In this document: piece by piece, positions 39,226-51,593 of the stretch | Layout of the letters: every line of letters begins with the position of its first letter | How positions within the stretch are numbered: position 1 is the first letter of the stretch | Assembly: GCA_025266875.1 (NCBI GenBank) | Contig: JALLLT010000010.1 | Location: 248,001 to 312,000 of the forward strand | DNA length: 64,000 nucleotides | DNA from: Fennellomyces sp. T-0311 | Taxonomy: Eukaryota > Mucoromycota > Mucoromycetes > Mucorales > Lichtheimiaceae | Direction: 5' to 3' | Notes under the pieces: model-generated | Told to the model about the DNA's origin: nothing | Database searches by the model: none | What the model saw: the letters and a program-made list of their open reading frames with translations, nothing else | Made by a program: the position numbers and the translations under genes

Positions 39226-40729
39226 GGAACAACAATGCAACTTGATATTTGGTTAAGTTAAAAGCTGGAACACTGGGTAAGGGTGTCTCCAGTGTAGCGA
39301 CTTCGATAGATTTTCCGTTCGCTTCAAGCAAAGCCAAATATGTTGCTGCAAGCAAGATTTTCATGGATTATATTATATGAAAATTCGCATCGCTGGAAGA
39401 GAGACATATGACACTCAGCTATGACACGACTTCTTCCAATCCATGTGGCCAAAGAACACGCTCGCAGCATTTATGTATACTAGCTTAGTTCAAAAAATTT
39501 AATTTTATTTCTGGGAGATTGCGGAACTGCTCTCTGTAGGTATTAGGCCTCACCCTTGCGGTTCCTGTGTTTTGTTTCAATATTACAAAGCTATAGACTC
39601 CATGCTTAAAAAAAACTATAATGACAAAAAAAGCAGGTCGGTATAGTAAGATTGTAGAAGACGGAGGTGACTACTTGCATATTGACCTTTGAGATCCAGT
39701 ACAACCACACATGTCTTGTTTGAGCTACTTGAGGTATAGCGGCCAAGTCTTGCGTGGGGTATCCGGCGTTTGATCCCTCATCGTTATCGCTGTCGCCTTT
39801 CGAGTGGATTAAGTTGTCGACCCGGTTCAAAACTCGGAGAAGAGTTGGTCGAACTTGCTCTCATTTACCTCGGGTGAGTCCGATCTCTGAATGTGGAAGG
39901 CAGTTCAGGATAGAGTTGATCTGACATGGGTCGGTCTTGAGTACTGGCATTCTTCCGAATGCGTCAAGTAATTCTCTCATTGGTGTCTCCACAAGGGGAC
40001 AGGTAACAAAGTACTCTCGCCGAATCCTTGGTTTGTCCACAAGGACCGTCTGGCGGGCTCTATGCCGGTGGGAGCCAGGTGCAATCTCCAGTTGATATAT
40101 AGCTGTATGTTCTTTAGGAAAAGCGTTGGTGAATGTATACCATCCAGGAAGTAGTTTTTGTGAGGTATTACCAGCCAGGGGTTTCGTTCATGACTTGATA
40201 TAGAAAATTTTATAAAAGTCAAGTACCGAGGGATCACCTCCTGCTTGCATCAAAAAAAAATTTCTTCACAATAGAAACCAGGCTTTCACCAATACCTTTA
40301 CCAACCGGATCGAAACAGGGCAAAGAAGTATTGTTTAACTGCTTAAGTACTCAATCCAGTGCCACTGCTCGTGGTATTCGAGCTCCTTGACAGCTACGTC
40401 GAAATATCTTACAAAAAATAAAAGAAGGCTCTTTTTGGACGTTGCGGGATCTATGCACAACGTTTGTGCACGACATAAATTCTATGTCCTTGACGACACT
40501 TTTTTTAGTTAATGCTGTTGCATTGACAGCAGCTTTTCTCTTTTAAAAGGATATATACCTTGTCATCTTTATTATCAACTAAGCCAATAAAGTCTAATCT
40601 TACTCCTGCACATCGAAAAGCTAATCAAGCGACCATGAAGATGATATACTTTCAGCAGTGTACTCAGAAGCAACACTTATTTTGCTTCCCGTAACTACGT
40701 TATTCAATCCCAAACACGAACGCGATGCA

Positions 40730-40800
40730 ATCCTATGCTCTTGAAACCATCGTCTGTAAGCTTCTTGGGACCCACCTCAGTCCACTTTAACGGCTGAACT
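40730..40800 (-). pseudogene. Alcohol dehydrogenase relic, N-terminal exon fragment
   Basis: Reverse strand reads PLKWTEVGPKKLTDDGFKSI, matching KPLEWTELPLKRFQDDDVEL of exon 2 in the intact gene (43681-43835). The conserved cysteine and histidine ligands that should follow are not there. Same orientation as the fragment at 39081-39225, consistent with one broken copy. Confidence 0.6.
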
Positions 40801-41296
40801 ATGCATTTATTGATTGGATCAGTATACTATGTGATCGAATTGAGTGTGTACCTTTTCCAAAAGTGACTCATCTGTGAAGATTGTCTTCCTTCCTCCGCTG
40901 TAATCATGTCATGCTTTTGATCTGCTGTACAACGTACCAAATTCTAGAAGATACGTATCTGGATTAAGTATTAATTAATGTGCCCAAAAGGGCGATCGCA
41001 AGTGTGTCGGTTTTGGAAATGACCAAACGTAGAAGTGGCTTTGGAATTCTTGCTCATGTATTTGGACATTAATACACGTAAGCGAGTTCCTTTTTAATCC
41101 ATCATTACTTAATCATTTGCTGGTGACGCGTATATCGTCGAACGATTTAGATGTAGTATGAAAGAAATGTTGACAAATGGTCTCCAAGCTAAATTGCCAG
41201 TAGGTTATACAGAATTGGCTTTATTCGACGGCTACAATTTTGATAGTACTGCTTACACATACGTATTACAATTGCGCGTACAAAGCAACGAAGATA

Positions 41297-42172
41297 CTAA
41301 AGGAAAAAATCCTTGTTCTTCTCGAGCCACTGTTCCACTGTTTCCGGTTCGCGTCCGAGTATCACTGGCAAGGCAGGCGTGGGTATACCATGCAAAGTTG
41401 GTAGGCTCATAATATCAAAGACATTTACATGCGGCATTCCGGTTGCGGCTATCAATACATTGTACTGCTCCTGTGCAGTAACTCTCTTGTAAGTAATCTT
41501 TCGGCCGAGCACCTTGGAAAACACAGCTGCCCGTTGGCTGTTTGTGATCACATCGCCTATCATCTCGTAGGCAATGTCACCATGCTTCTCAACAGGCTCT
41601 TGCAAAATATTTGCTGCTGCAAGACCGATATCGTTTGGTGAGATCCACTCAACAGGCATATCAGGGTCGAAAATACCCGTAATAGCGCCATTCTTGATAT
41701 CGTAGACTTCGGTCTTCATATTCGATATGAATTTGTAGGGTCGCAATGAAACATACGCACCCCGGTTTGGAATAGCGACAAGGGCATCCTCGCATTGACG
41801 GTGACCGTCACCAATAAATGAGACGCGGGGCGGTAAATTGACACCAGCGGAGGTGATATGCACGATCTGCTTGACGCCAGCACCATAGGCAATCGTTGAG
41901 ATAGTGGTCGCGGTCTTGGTTAAATCAGCAAAATTGGCTACAAGAAGGAACAGACGTGTGTGACCAGCAATGGATCTTTCGAATGGCTTCAGATCGCTCA
42001 GGTCGCCTTCCACGACAGCAAGATTGGAATCGCTTCCGAAAAGACTTTGGACTTTTGCGGATGAGCGTGCGTAGACAGTAACCGGGACTTGATCCTTGAG
42101 TAGGTTCTTGACAGCGGCAGTTCCAACGTTGCCTGTCCCTCCAATGATATAAACACGTTCTGCTCCTGTCAT
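41297..42172 (-). CDS. NmrA-like NAD(P)-binding protein (atypical SDR), copy 2
   Basis: Single exon, 291 aa, with IIGGTGNVG as the nucleotide-binding turn and the same framework as copy 1: VYARSSAKV, GHTRLFLLVA, VEWISPNDIG, DIAYEMIGDV and GRKITYKRV. Catalytic role unknown. ATG at 42172 is the first; nearby upstream codons are not methionine. It lies between copy 1 and an intact zinc alcohol dehydrogenase, all on the minus strand but far apart. This suggests a local redox cluster, not an operon. Confidence 0.88.
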   Translation of the reverse strand: MTGAERVYIIGGTGNVGTAAVKNLLKDQVPVTVYARSSAKVQSLFGSDSNLAVVEGDLSDLKPFERSIAGHTRLFLLVANFADLTKTATTISTIAYGAGVKQIVHITSAGVNLPPRVSFIGDGHRQCEDALVAIPNRGAYVSLRPYKFISNMKTEVYDIKNGAITGIFDPDMPVEWISPNDIGLAAANILQEPVEKHGDIAYEMIGDVITNSQRAAVFSKVLGRKITYKRVTAQEQYNVLIAATGMPHVNVFDIMSLPTLHGIPTPALPVILGREPETVEQWLEKNKDFFL

Positions 42173-42641
42173 GTTTGTCAAAGCAGTGTATCAAAGAACT
42201 GAGTTAATGAGCTCTTACATGTTGGAGTTTATGTAGCCCCATATTTATACAATTTCGACCAAATGGGTATTACTATTTTTTGTATCCGTGCCCGCGTCAT
42301 TTGATCATATATTTCTCATGGCACAATGCGCACAAGTACTATATGAAGCAAATTAAACAGTCAATTACCTTCCATGGCAGTTCTGGGCATTTAAAATTCG
42401 TTCGCAGGTTGTGAGTACCTGGCATACGTAATCGATACACGTAATCACCATAAGTTGAATTTCTGACAGCTAATAAATACATATTAGTTTGATTATTCAA
42501 ATCAAGCGCAATAACAAGTTAATAAAAAACGCATGCGCTCTGATCTTTTAAAAGTGTGGATTGTAAACTATGCGGTAGCTACATTTTTTATATAAAATTT
42601 ACAAGGGATGCATTTGTACAATGTGTATACAGCTATACAAC
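42173..42641. other. Intergenic, no gene seen
   Basis: 470 AT-rich bases. Holds the promoter of the NmrA-like gene and the 3' flank of the alcohol dehydrogenase. Confidence 0.5.
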
Positions 42642-43944
42642 TCAGTTCTCCAATACAAATCTATATTTAGCTTTACCATCTCTCAAAGCTTGTACTGCAT
42701 CCGCTGCTTGTGTCATTGGATATTTTTGAATCCAAGGCTTCACACCGGTTTCAGCAGCAAATTCGAGCATTTCACGAATCTCTTTGGGGGAACCGATATT
42801 TGATCCAGCAAATGTAATTTGCCGACTAATAAGAACGCCTGCTGGAATACCAGAAAGTGGGGATTCCGGAAGAGCCACCATGATAAAGATACCTTTGCGA
42901 TCCAACAATGATAAATGTTTTGTCCAATCAAAGTCGTTAGCAAAGCTTGTGCAGATGATATGCGTTAATCTGCCATCGCGTTTTGCCATTTCGTCAAAGT
43001 CAGTTCCCACAACATAATCATCGGCACCCAGTAACTTCGCATCCTCGCGTTTACGATCTGAGCTGGATATCACCAGGACCTCTGCTCCCATTGCTTTAGC
43101 CCATTGAACCCTAGATAGATATCGCTAGTAAATTTTTCCTCCTTCATAAGCACAAATATCGACCACTTACGCGAAATGACCAAGACCACCTATTTACACA
43201 GCATTTTATCCACGTGAGCAACTGCGCTTCCATGCAAACATGGCCAAAATAAACCTACCAACACCAATCACACCCACTCTGGATCCTTTGGTAACACCGT
43301 ATTTTTTCAAAGGGGCGTATGTAGTAACACCAGCGCAAAAGAATGTAGCAGCCACTTCATTGGTCATATTATCTGGAACCTTGAACACAAAGTGTTGATG
43401 ACCTCGCCACTTATCCGCATAACCACCATACGTCTTTTCGCCCGTAGGCCAGCGGCTATTGTATGTGCCGCTTTTACAGCCCCGACAAAGGTTTTCTTCT
43501 TCGTTTTTGCAATCCGGGCATTCAAGGCAAGAGCCCGATTGTGCTCCAACGCCAGCTCTGTCGCCAACTTTTAAATTGGTAACGTTTTTTCCAACCCTGG
43601 TGACGATGCCGACGATCTGTTCAAAAGCAATGAATTCACGTATCCATTTTCAAGATCGAGTAGCAACTTTGATGACATACCTCGTGACCAACGACACATG
43701 GATAGTCTGTGGGTCCCCAGCCGCTGTCCATGGTGTGAAGATCTGAACCGCAAATGCCACAGTGCGTAACTGCGAGCTCCACGTCGTCGTCTTGGAATCG
43801 CTTAAGTGGTAACTCAGTCCACTCCAGCGGTTTATCTATGAAGCACCATCATTATTTAACAATAATGACTTTTCGTCAATACAGATATTTACGTTTCCCA
43901 GGGCAAGCCCATCCGTGGAACGTATCTTCGGTAGAAGTGGACAT
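42642..43944 (-). CDS. Zinc-dependent alcohol dehydrogenase (cinnamyl-alcohol-dehydrogenase type)
   Basis: NADP(H)-dependent oxidation or reduction of alcohols and aldehydes. Exons in transcript order 43944-43893, 43835-43681, 43616-43259, 43189-43171 and 43110-42642 give 350 aa. Catalytic zinc ligands: Cys in THCGICGSDLH and the GHE motif (VVGHEIVG). Structural zinc: CLECPDCKNEEENLCRGC. The Rossmann turn GVGGLGHFA is encoded largely by a 19-nt microexon. The C-terminus is KAKYRFVLEN. At least three degraded copies occur in the window (39081-40800, 55030-56040 and 56250-56530). This is the only intact one. Confidence 0.94.
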
Positions 43945-46014
43945 GATCTATATGCTTGTGACGCACGGTAACAAAAGTTCACTGTTATTGATATCCTTTT
44001 ATACCCATCTCAGCATTCCAACCATCTATCTCCACAATTTTTGTGCTATTGTACGCCAGATGAGCGTCAATCACGCAATCGCTGTTGTACAAGTGCTGCG
44101 GCTAATGACAGATACGAGTGATACTGATCGGAATTTGACGGATTGGGGAATACAATAAACCATAAACATTCAGAACAAGTTAGCGCGCTACATTGATAAA
44201 CAAACAGCCGGAGCCATATGAAATAGAAGCTGAAATATCGGGACCGTGTTCTGACCAGCTTATCTCCCATTATCAATTATGTGAAGTCGACTAACACAGC
44301 CACGTGACTTTTGTAATCTTGAAAATTCTTCATACGTGCTGTTGTACGGATTAGTAATCCCTCATCTTGAGAGAAATGTAGTAGCGGTTACGCGCTTTGG
44401 GTGCTCAAAAGCCAGCCGATATATTCAATGAAGTTAATTTAGTTGACTCTTTTTTACGCACGTAGAAATGCAAATAGGATAATATACACAAAGTAACATA
44501 TAAAATCATTTAGTACGGTTATGAAGCATGGAGATAAAGTGCAGTTATAAAATAGGAATATACTAATTGGTTGAGTAAGAATATAAGGCTCAAGTTAAAA
44601 GCATGCGTAAAAGTTACCGTCGGCTCTATCTGATCGCATCGATCGTTGACAAAGTAGTAAAATAGTATATACTCATCCTCAAACCTTATACTGGTCATGC
44701 TTTTCCTTGTCAAGTTTCTCTAGATTCATCCACGTCTTGTGATGATGAACGTCGCTCCAAATTGGTGGCATAAAGTTGTCACCTACATACGTAGCAACAG
44801 TTGCGATAGCAATAATAATATAAGAGAAGCAAGCGTCTTTCCAACTAAAAGATCAGCTTTTTGCTTCATACAGTACGTAATATACTTTCTATGTATTCTC
44901 CCCGCTTTAATGCATGCACACCACAGATGCGTTCCTTGACCAGAATAAACTTTTGGGCAAAAGATTTATATTATCGGATGACAATGTAGCTTTTGAAATA
45001 TATACAACATGCACGTGGCCTTGGAAGGCTCATTGTCACCACTACTACATGTCCAGCGGGTAGGAACTTCTCCAACATGAAAGGGATATGTACGCATGTA
45101 TCTTTTTTTCCATCGCAACCTTGAGTGTCGTGTTTAATTAATCATCAAACAAACCACCTCCAGGTCTACGTGGCTGCCCATGGATCTGCTCTGCCAGCAA
45201 TCATCTCGTCGATCCTCTCGCTTATTTACTACTTAATCATAATAAGGTTAACATTACAATTTATACACGAAATAACTCGTTAAAGGAAAGCCACTACGAA
45301 TGGATACTTACTATATAGAAAGCAAATGGTATCTTTACCTCCATCATCCTATTTGCTATCACACTTTATATTGCCCTCCTTAGGTGAACTGAATCTGGGA
45401 CATACTATTTTACCAATCGATAACATTTGGATCTGGAACAGGACATACTAGAACACCGTATACTCTCTCGCTCGTAAGGCACAAACAGACAATTGCGTCA
45501 AACAACCTTCGCTGATACGTAAGAGGTGAATTACTCGACCCTGTGTGACAATACCGTGCATAGACGATCTTCATCATCCAAAATAACCTGCCTTTTTGTC
45601 ATTGCTACCAGTGATCGGTACGATTTCTAAGACTTGAGGTCTGTACCGGCGTCAAAGTGACGTGATATAAGGCAGCAGAGTGACTATCGAGGATATATAG
45701 TCAATATGATGGTGTCACAGGTAACACTCACTTACAGGTAGGTTCTTTTCTACATATCATCTATAAATAAGTGTGATCAAAGTTGTTTCTCGTCGCTATG
45801 GATGGTTGTTGAGGTCATTCCAAACTTTATCGCCTAACAACCAATTTTTGGGCGCTTAGAGTGACTGTGGGTGTGTGCATAGGCATCTGTCGTGAAATCG
45901 ACCGACTCCAACTTTTGTGATACTCTAATCGTAGCCAATGTAACAAAAGAAGAGAAGCAGCAGCAACAAGAAGCATTTTTTCTTATTAACCACGAAAAAA
46001 AGCAGGCAATTTTC
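43945..46014. other. Intergenic, about 2 kb
   Basis: No supported gene. The last 300 bases may contain a first CLASP exon: an ATG at 45709 reads MVSQ before a GTAACA donor and would join in phase 0 to an acceptor at 45882. Confidence 0.45.
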
Positions 46015-49000
46015 ATGAAGGAAACCGAACGTTACTTGTCGTCCATGCTCAAGCATTTCGACGGCAAAGAATCGGACACCAATTGGGAGGCACGCGAACA
46101 AGCGATTGCACGCCTGCGAGAAATCGTCCATTCGGCAAATACATCTGAAGAAAAAGCTAGCCTAGCACGATCTATGCGCTCATATGGTGATGCGATAGGT
46201 CAATCGGTAAGGTCGATCGTCATTGAAAAGTTGCCTTGTTCTAAGTATTTTGGCGTATGTATGTTTCCAGGCACATAGCTTACGAACAACACTTGCACTG
46301 GAAGCTTTGGCACTCATTGGTGATATTGGAACGGATTTGGGGTACGATTTGGATCCACATACGGCCAATACGTTTCTGTTGCATATACTTCGTCTGGCCA
46401 GCACGCCGAAAAGAATAATTGCTACGCGTTCAATGGAAGTCTGTACCACGTTCTTGTCTAATACGCCTTATCGACACCGAACCCTTCAACGTATAACCGA
46501 AATCATGGACGCAAAAAATATACAGGGGCGGCACTACGCTGCAAATTACCTCAAGACAATGTTGGTCGCGCATGATGGAGTGATGGAACGATCGGGTGGG
46601 CTGGACCTGGCCGAGAAAGCCGTCAAAAAGGGTCTTTCGGATGCTTCGCCGATAGTACGCGAGGCGTGCCGGCAAGCATTTATTGTAATGCAACAGCATT
46701 GGCCAGGTCGTGCATCCAGGTAATACAACGCAGGAAACGTTTGTACGAGGGAGAAAAAGAAGACTAAAAGCTTAACCTTAGATTGGCTCAAAGTTTGGAT
46801 TTTACTGTGCAAAAGTCACTCTACAAGACATCGACTAATCCAGCACTCAATCGATCCAGTACTGTTAGAAGCAGTCTGTCATCTTGCTCATCGTTTTCTT
46901 CGAGTTATTCACTAGCATCCACCGCATCGTCTTCATCCTCAGCATCCTCAGTATCCTCCGCTTCAAGGCCCATCCCTCGCTCTAGGCTATTTAGCCAACC
47001 ATCCGTCCGCACTGCTCCTTCCAACCTGCTAGGTTCCCAAAAGCCACTTACGCCATCCCCATCTCAATCCACACCGTTTTCCCAAGTCATAGATTCACCC
47101 AAGTCAACAACAGCGACAAGTTTACCACGAAAGAGAATGCATGAGGAAGAAATGTACGATATCAAGACGAAGACGCAGCGACATCAAAATGACCTGGGAG
47201 ATGGCAGCAGTATCCAACTCCGGCATTCGAACTCGTCCCAGTTAGCAGTAGCTGCTCTGTTACAAATGTTGCGGAGTTGTGACACCGGTTCAAACTGTAG
47301 AGCTATCCGGCGACTTTCCGAAAGATTGAAACATGCCTCATTGTGTGTGTATGATCCATCAGTCGCACTACCAGATAATGTTCCATCGACGACGGATCTG
47401 CAGCCAATTTTTGTCGGCTACCTATCTCGCGATACGGACGATATTAGTTTTTGGAAGCTACTCATGTCGTGGGATTGCGTTGTAGGTGTTTACACGCGCG
47501 TCTTGGAGCTTGAGCAATATCTACCAGCACTCATTCTTGCGAAGAACAGGACACCTGGAGGGACGGCGTCGATTGCAAAGGAATATCGAATGGGCCTTCA
47601 ACGACTACAGCTATACCTCAACCAATACGATCCACAACTGCCTAAACATTTACTCGCTCTGCTGATAGCACATGTCAATAGCGACGATCCTCGTGACAAT
47701 ACGCTGGCGCTCTATGTGGCCAGGTGGCTAGATGGAATTCTATGTGAATATGTCGGACTCGGCAGCGACGATGATGAAGGTCAAGACGATTACAAGGAAA
47801 TGAAAGAGGGCAGTGACTATTACCTGGAACAAGACGGGGAGCCTGCGTATCCCTGGTTTGACGACGAGGTTAATATTCGGGCGGCCATGTCGGAAACTGT
47901 GTCAGTCCTGGAACGGATTTCCGAGGACGACAAATCCGGACTCGGCCACATACTCCACACATTAATCGGCCGCCTGCGGTTGTCCAACGAACGGGTTTTC
48001 GAGATTTTTTCCGAACGATTTGAAGTAGCGATACGAAGGCTCCCGCGGAGAGGTGGATATACGCTGACTATGGAAGATTTCGATTTTATGCCAGACGAAG
48101 AGGAGGGCATGGAAAGCTCCGGAGCCACGCAGGACTTTTCCAAGATGGACTTGGGCGTGGATGTAAGTTAACCTAGACAAGAATAGGGTGTGTTACACGA
48201 TGTTCATGCCTTTTTCCTCCTATGTAATCCAAAAGAGAAAAGTTCGTGATGCACTAGGCGGAGCTCAGCAAGTGGCGGACTTGGAAATCCTGCCTCCTCA
48301 AAACATCAGGGATACCCTGTTGCAAAGTCTGCAAGAGCGGCCCACCGTCGCCACGTTCAAAACATGGAGCCGCTTGTCGGACGAGGCTCCTGCTGCCGAC
48401 AACGACGATCGATCCAGCAATTTTTTGTTATGGACCGAATCATTGAATAGCGCTTCGTCGTCAGGACCGTTCATTCTGGTGTTGGAGGGGATCATGACAG
48501 CTCTTTTGTCAGAACAAGACGAAGACGCGGCTATCAAGACGGTGCATTTGATCAAAAGGTTGATACAGAACCAATTGGGTGTGCTCAAGTATTACGAGGA
48601 AGCAACCAGCAAAGACAATATCTCATCGTCGATATCCTATCTACTTGCGGAAGCTTTGCTGATAACAGCTGCAAGCCGCTCTATTAAGGTACCAAATCAA
48701 GATCATGCAAAAGTAAAAGCAAGCGTTCTCACAGCTTATCCGCGTTGCGTAGCTATCGTCTGTTGCCGAGGCAACATTTACAAAGCTGCTGTCTGCGCTA
48801 TCAGATAAACAGAAACTGCAGATCATATGGGACTTACTAAGGGAGTGGCTGGAAAACAATGATCGCAAGTCCGCAGTGCAAATCCTTTTTACCTATCTGG
48901 CAAAGCTGGTACCGATGGTTGAAAAGCCACTCCTGGAGAGTACGCTGGCATCGGACGTGTTGATACAGGCAAGTGACCAAGGCTAAAACAAAAAGGGGCA

Positions 49001-49203
49001 CGGATAATAATTGTGGAGTGGGGGGCAAATATGATGATTAGGGCTGCAATCATTCGGCGATCACGGTTCGTCGTGCGTGCGTTAAGGCGATTGTTGGCGT
49101 CCATGGGGTGTTGGGCGATGAGTACATACAGACTTATCTGTCGCCATCGTTGCGGATCGATCAACTCAACCTCCTGCGGTACTTCATCGATAGCAGGTCT
49201 TGA
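46015..49203 (+). CDS. CLASP family microtubule-associated protein
   Basis: Binds microtubule plus ends and promotes rescue. Exons 46015-46206, 46271-46719, 46782-48162, 48236-48688, 48753-48968 and 49042-49203 give 950 aa. The N-terminal TOG/CLASP_N domain starts HFDGKESDTNWEAREQAI and continues through ILRLASTPKRIIA and SDASPIVREACRQAF. A long Ser/Thr/Pro-rich linker follows (about residues 235-330), then an acidic patch and a C-terminal helical array ending with NHSAITVRRACVKAIVG and the family pattern LSPSLRIDQLNLL. The intron at 48969-49041 begins with GC. The reading frame is open for about 44 codons upstream of the chosen ATG, so an extra 5' exon is possible. Confidence 0.9.
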
Positions 49204-50567
49204 CAAGCGGAATAATTCGGAGGCGAAATTGAAAAAGTTGTGCTAGCCAATAGGAAAGTTTCGTTCATACCATGCAATTTTTTTTCTTTTTATTTTGGCT
49301 TCTCCACTTTTTTGTTGCATCGGGGAAGTTTTGTCGGGAAATATGGTGAGGTCATCTTGGCATGATCTTTGGTAACTCAAGCTGCTCATAACTGTCAGGT
49401 GACAAATGCCAGGGAGTTTTTGACAGGTCTAGATCCCCCCGTCCTTCCGTGGAAGTATTATCCGTGATCGGTATGCACATGTCAGCGAGGGGGGCCCTGT
49501 GATCACCTAGAAGGTTTTTTTTTATCTATTTTGTGGCCACGCACATGCAAAACGTTGACAGGGTAGCACACAAACTTTAGCCGATATGGAAACCCAGGAT
49601 TCTGGGGTGGATGCTATTCTATAAAGAAAGAATCATAGGCAAGCACACAGCAGAAGCACGTGCGGCTCTTGGATGGGCTGCAATCATATGGTAGCTAGGA
49701 TCACCTTGAGCGGCAGGGGGTCGGAGAGCGAGCTATGTATCAGATGTCACCCGATTGTTTACCTTATCTTGACCCCAGCGGCCCCACGTCGCTTGCTTCA
49801 GATAGGCAGAACCCTGACTCGACGGTACACCAGAGTACCACTAAATCTGGCATGATTTGTATGGATCCCGACGAGCGATGGTTTCATTGACCAACCGCTC
49901 CCCCCCATATCGGCAGGATCCGAACGGGAGTTCAGGGTCTGGGAGATTGCGGCAGATTATGGGAAAGGCCGAAAAAATCTTTATCCACAATTCGGCTCTA
50001 AAGTGTGGGGTCGGACCCTGCAGCGTTTCGACCCCCCAAAAGGATTTCTGCAAGTAAGCAAAAAATTTTCATTGTGGACTCAGCCAAACAGATAGCGTAA
50101 GCAGCAATGAGAAAAGCGATGTTTGTAAGCCCTATTGCTGTTTTGTAATCCATCGGAACCTTCCCCAACAGGCTGCCAAAAGCATACGACTTTTTTGACT
50201 CCCCGGTAATTGGCCTTAGTGATTCTGTGGCACCAGCACGGATGAGTAGATGACCCATTTTGCATTTCACATTATCAATATGCGTAACACTGTGGGGGGC
50301 TCGTGCACTTTATATTCTAGGAAACTTACGGAAGCCCATTTGTCACGCAATTGTAGCTGACTAAATTGTCACTTTTTTTTCTTTTACTTTACAAAGCCAA
50401 ATAAAATAAAAAAAAAGGCAGAGCGTTGGGGGATGCCACCCCCACAAACACTCGCCTCGCTCAAGCTATACACGCCCCATTCCGCTTCGCTCCGCTCTCC
50501 ACCTGCACCCCCCTCCCTTTCTGATTTTCATCCTCCACACTGGCCACACAACTCGATCCGATCGCAT
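49204..50567. other. Intergenic between convergent genes
   Basis: About 1.36 kb between CLASP and RRP43 3' ends. Contains C- and G-runs and a purine-rich patch near 50395-50415 but no gene. Confidence 0.55.
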
Positions 50568-51593
50568 TCATGCTTGTTTGATGAGACCTGCCATTTCCTT
50601 TGTCCGTTGCATCCCACGCTCGAAGCATGTGCGTAGCACACTCGACTCCACAGTGTTGCCGCCGTTCTTGTACACGTGACACACCTGGCCCGTCGTATCC
50701 ATGACCACCGTCACCGTTTCCTTGGTTAAGGCCTCCTCGGCCTCGTTTGGATCCGACAGCAGCACCGTGGGCTCCTGGAAGATGCAGAACGTGGATGCGA
50801 TGGGGATGCGTGCCATTGCAAACACTGGGACTCTCTGCGTCGCATCGGCTTCCACGAGCATCGTTTCCGAGACGTGTGCCTTGGGCAGCACGACTTTAAA
50901 AAAATCATGAGTTTTTGGATAATCCATTGACACGTGCAAATGCAAGCAAAAAAACTTACGCTTTGACAGAGCAGCAACGACGGCGAGCAGGCTGGCGTCG
51001 AGGATGTTGCCGTCGTAGTTCAAGCAGACCATGTCGGCGTACAGGGCCCACACAGCCTTGCCTTCGTCGATGCACAGTGACTCCAGTGGGAATATGTCAG
51101 AACTGCAGAACACAAAGATTAGGTTTTTGCTCTTTACTCGTTTTACTGTTTTGGGATTATACTTTATGAACAATTGATGAATAAACTCAGAGACGGCTTG
51201 TGCTTTCTCAGGTGGAGGCCCGGCCTTGAACTTGGGCGAGCACATGGGCGACAGCTCGACGTTGGGCACTGCATACGCATAAAAACCATCAGCACATACG
51301 ATAAAAAACGTGGAGAGCGAAAGGCGATTACCAAGATAGCCTTGATTCGGACGTTCCACGTGAGGTTCACAGACTTCTGCTTTAATACCACACACGATGG
51401 TAGTACCGCCGAGGCGGACCATGGCGCTCGCGTCCGCGGTTGAAATCGAGCCGGTGGTGATGAGGGTTTTCCGGAATCGATCGAGAGATCGGCCGTCTGG
51501 ACGCACGCTTTGCTCAAGGAATCGACGCAGGTACTCCTGGGGCTGGATCCTGTGGAAGACCTCAAAGCTCTTTGCGGATTGCAGCGTGGTCAT
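50568..51593 (-). CDS. RRP43: Exosome complex subunit RRP43 (EXOSC8-like RNase PH-fold protein)
   Basis: Ring subunit of the RNA exosome, which handles 3'-5' RNA processing and decay in nucleus and cytoplasm. Exons in transcript order 51593-51332, 51268-51163, 51102-50960 and 50893-50568 give 278 aa. All three introns have GT-AG borders. The whole locus is also open without splicing (341 codons), but removing the introns restores family alignment: GYL-VPNVELSP, FIN-SDIFPLESLCI and LSK-LVLPKAH. Landmarks are SVRPDGRSLDRFR, GSISTADASAMVRLG and YADMVCLNYDGNILDASLLA. RNase PH catalytic residues are not conserved, as expected for this inactive subunit. Confidence 0.93.
   Translation of the reverse strand: MTTLQSAKSFEVFHRIQPQEYLRRFLEQSVRPDGRSLDRFRKTLITTGSISTADASAMVRLGGTTIVCGIKAEVCEPHVERPNQGYLGNRLSLSTFFIVCADGFYAYAVPNVELSPMCSPKFKAGPPPEKAQAVSEFIHQLFIKYNPKTVKRVKSKNLIFVFCSSDIFPLESLCIDEGKAVWALYADMVCLNYDGNILDASLLAVVAALSKRKFFCLHLHVSMDYPKTHDFFKVVLPKAHVSETMLVEADATQRVPVFAMARIPIASTFCIFQEPTVLLSDPNEAEEALTKETVTVVMDTTGQVCHVYKNGGNTVESSVLRTCFERGMQRTKEMAGLIKQA

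Larger units (their letters stand above)
38767..41296. other. Gene-free stretch holding an alcohol dehydrogenase relic
   Basis: About 2.5 kb between the two NmrA-like genes. It contains two alcohol dehydrogenase fragments (39081-39225 and 40730-40800). Between them are two short minus-strand ORFs (39606-39830, 39977-40237) with no recognised family. Confidence 0.6.

Noticed and set aside
39606..40237. Two minus-strand ORFs considered as retrotransposon gag/pol
   Set aside because: No zinc knuckle, reverse transcriptase, integrase or transposase motif was visible. Kept only as a possible insertion in the findings.
50568..51593. RRP43 as a single uninterrupted 341-codon exon
   Set aside because: The frame is open, but the three inserted segments have GT-AG borders and break family alignment, so they are introns without stops.
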